From positions 1-64,000 of the forward strand of contig CAVZNF010000008.1 of NCBI GenBank assembly GCA_963776565.1: DNA of 64,000 nucleotides, written 5' to 3'. Made by a program: the position numbers and the translations under genes. The notes beneath the pieces are model-generated. The model ran no database searches, was not told the DNA's origin, and worked only from the letters and a program-made list of their open reading frames with translations. Every line of letters begins with the position of its first letter. The stretch's first letter is position 1. Positions 63,894-64,000 of the stretch are shown here, in pieces. The DNA is from GMQP-bins7 sp963776565 (lineage in GTDB: Bacteria; Actinomycetota; Thermoleophilia; Gaiellales; Gaiellaceae).

Positions 63894-64000
63894 GTGGCCG
63901 AGATCCTTGCGCTGGTAGCCGCGTTCTTCTTCGCGCTCGCCGCGACGCTCCAGCAGAAGGGCGCGCTCGGCATGGGGGAGGTGTCGCTCGGTTCGCCGAA
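63894..64000 (+). CDS. DMT/EamA-like transporter, 5' end only
   Basis: The frame from GTG 63894 reads AEILALVAAFFFALAATLQQ then KGALGMGEVSLGSP to the window edge. A first helix followed by LQQKGAL matches the start of NIPA/DMT-like multi-helix transporters of actinobacteria. The rest lies outside the window. Confidence 0.55.
   Translation, partial: MAEILALVAAFFFALAATLQQKGALGMGEVSLGSP

Overview
The window is high-GC DNA with GTG and TTG starts, many 1-4 base start/stop overlaps and actinobacterial gene families: WhiA next to gap, class I aldolase with GlpX, polyphosphate glucokinase, cydABCD, and SHOCT, DUF6325 and DUF2254 proteins. These suggest an actinobacterium, most likely class Thermoleophilia (inference from family resemblance; there is no rRNA or other marker here). 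No CRISPR array, complete tRNA, rRNA or transposase gene was seen.

Layout. 0.36-1.8 kb: two membrane proteins. 1.8-2.3 kb: a scar with the 3' end of a tRNA and a hairpin repeat. 2.3-13 kb: HEAT protein plus processive GT2 glycosyltransferase, PrxQ peroxiredoxin plus cupin, two small membrane proteins, a secreted glycoside hydrolase divergent from uvrC, a flippase-like protein and pruA. 13-28 kb: an almost intact central-carbon block, ogt-whiA-gap-pgk, an inserted antisense S9 peptidase, tpi-gpmI, an ECF sigma factor, a TrkA-type channel, argS, glpX-fba and a fused 2-oxoacid dehydrogenase E1. 28-38 kb: an accessory, partly decayed region of small membrane/SHOCT proteins, truncated DUF6325 and MFS genes, a ClC channel, a hidden K+ channel, DUF2254, a CPA2 antiporter, an SCP2-like protein and a glycogen-debranching-like enzyme. 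38-40.3 kb: pentapeptide lipoprotein, HAD protein, rpiA. 40.3-48.6 kb (minus): a pentose-phosphate operon zwf-tkt-pgi-HAD-gnd-pgl-ppgK. 48.8-63.1 kb (plus): ndh2-zwf(second copy)-GH15-GMC-MFS-galM-cydA-cydB-cydD-cydC. 63-64 kb: zinc ribbon, FMN reductase and the start of a DMT transporter.

How it works together. The window holds nearly a whole sugar-catabolic network: glucose phosphorylation with polyphosphate (PpgK), the oxidative and part of the non-oxidative pentose phosphate pathway, PGI, aldolase, lower glycolysis to 2-phosphoglycerate, and a non-proton-pumping NDH-2 entry into a cytochrome bd terminal oxidase. Two zwf paralogues lie on opposite strands either side of an intergenic region with operator-like dyads.

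Two window-wide patterns matter. First, about thirteen genes have a TANNNT hexamer 6-10 bases before the start codon, the mark of leaderless transcription, and this decides several starts. Second, about twenty genes carry single-base frameshifts, concentrated outside 13.5-28 kb and often at short homopolymers. They are probably sequence errors, but true decay cannot be excluded. Coordinates of broken genes span the whole reconstructed gene.

The most novel item is a three-copy dispersed element (2149-2220, 6082-6152, 11163-11239): a perfect or near-perfect hairpin with compensatory stem changes and a TAGC loop, followed by a conserved ATCCCTRAAG linker and a GC-rich dyad.
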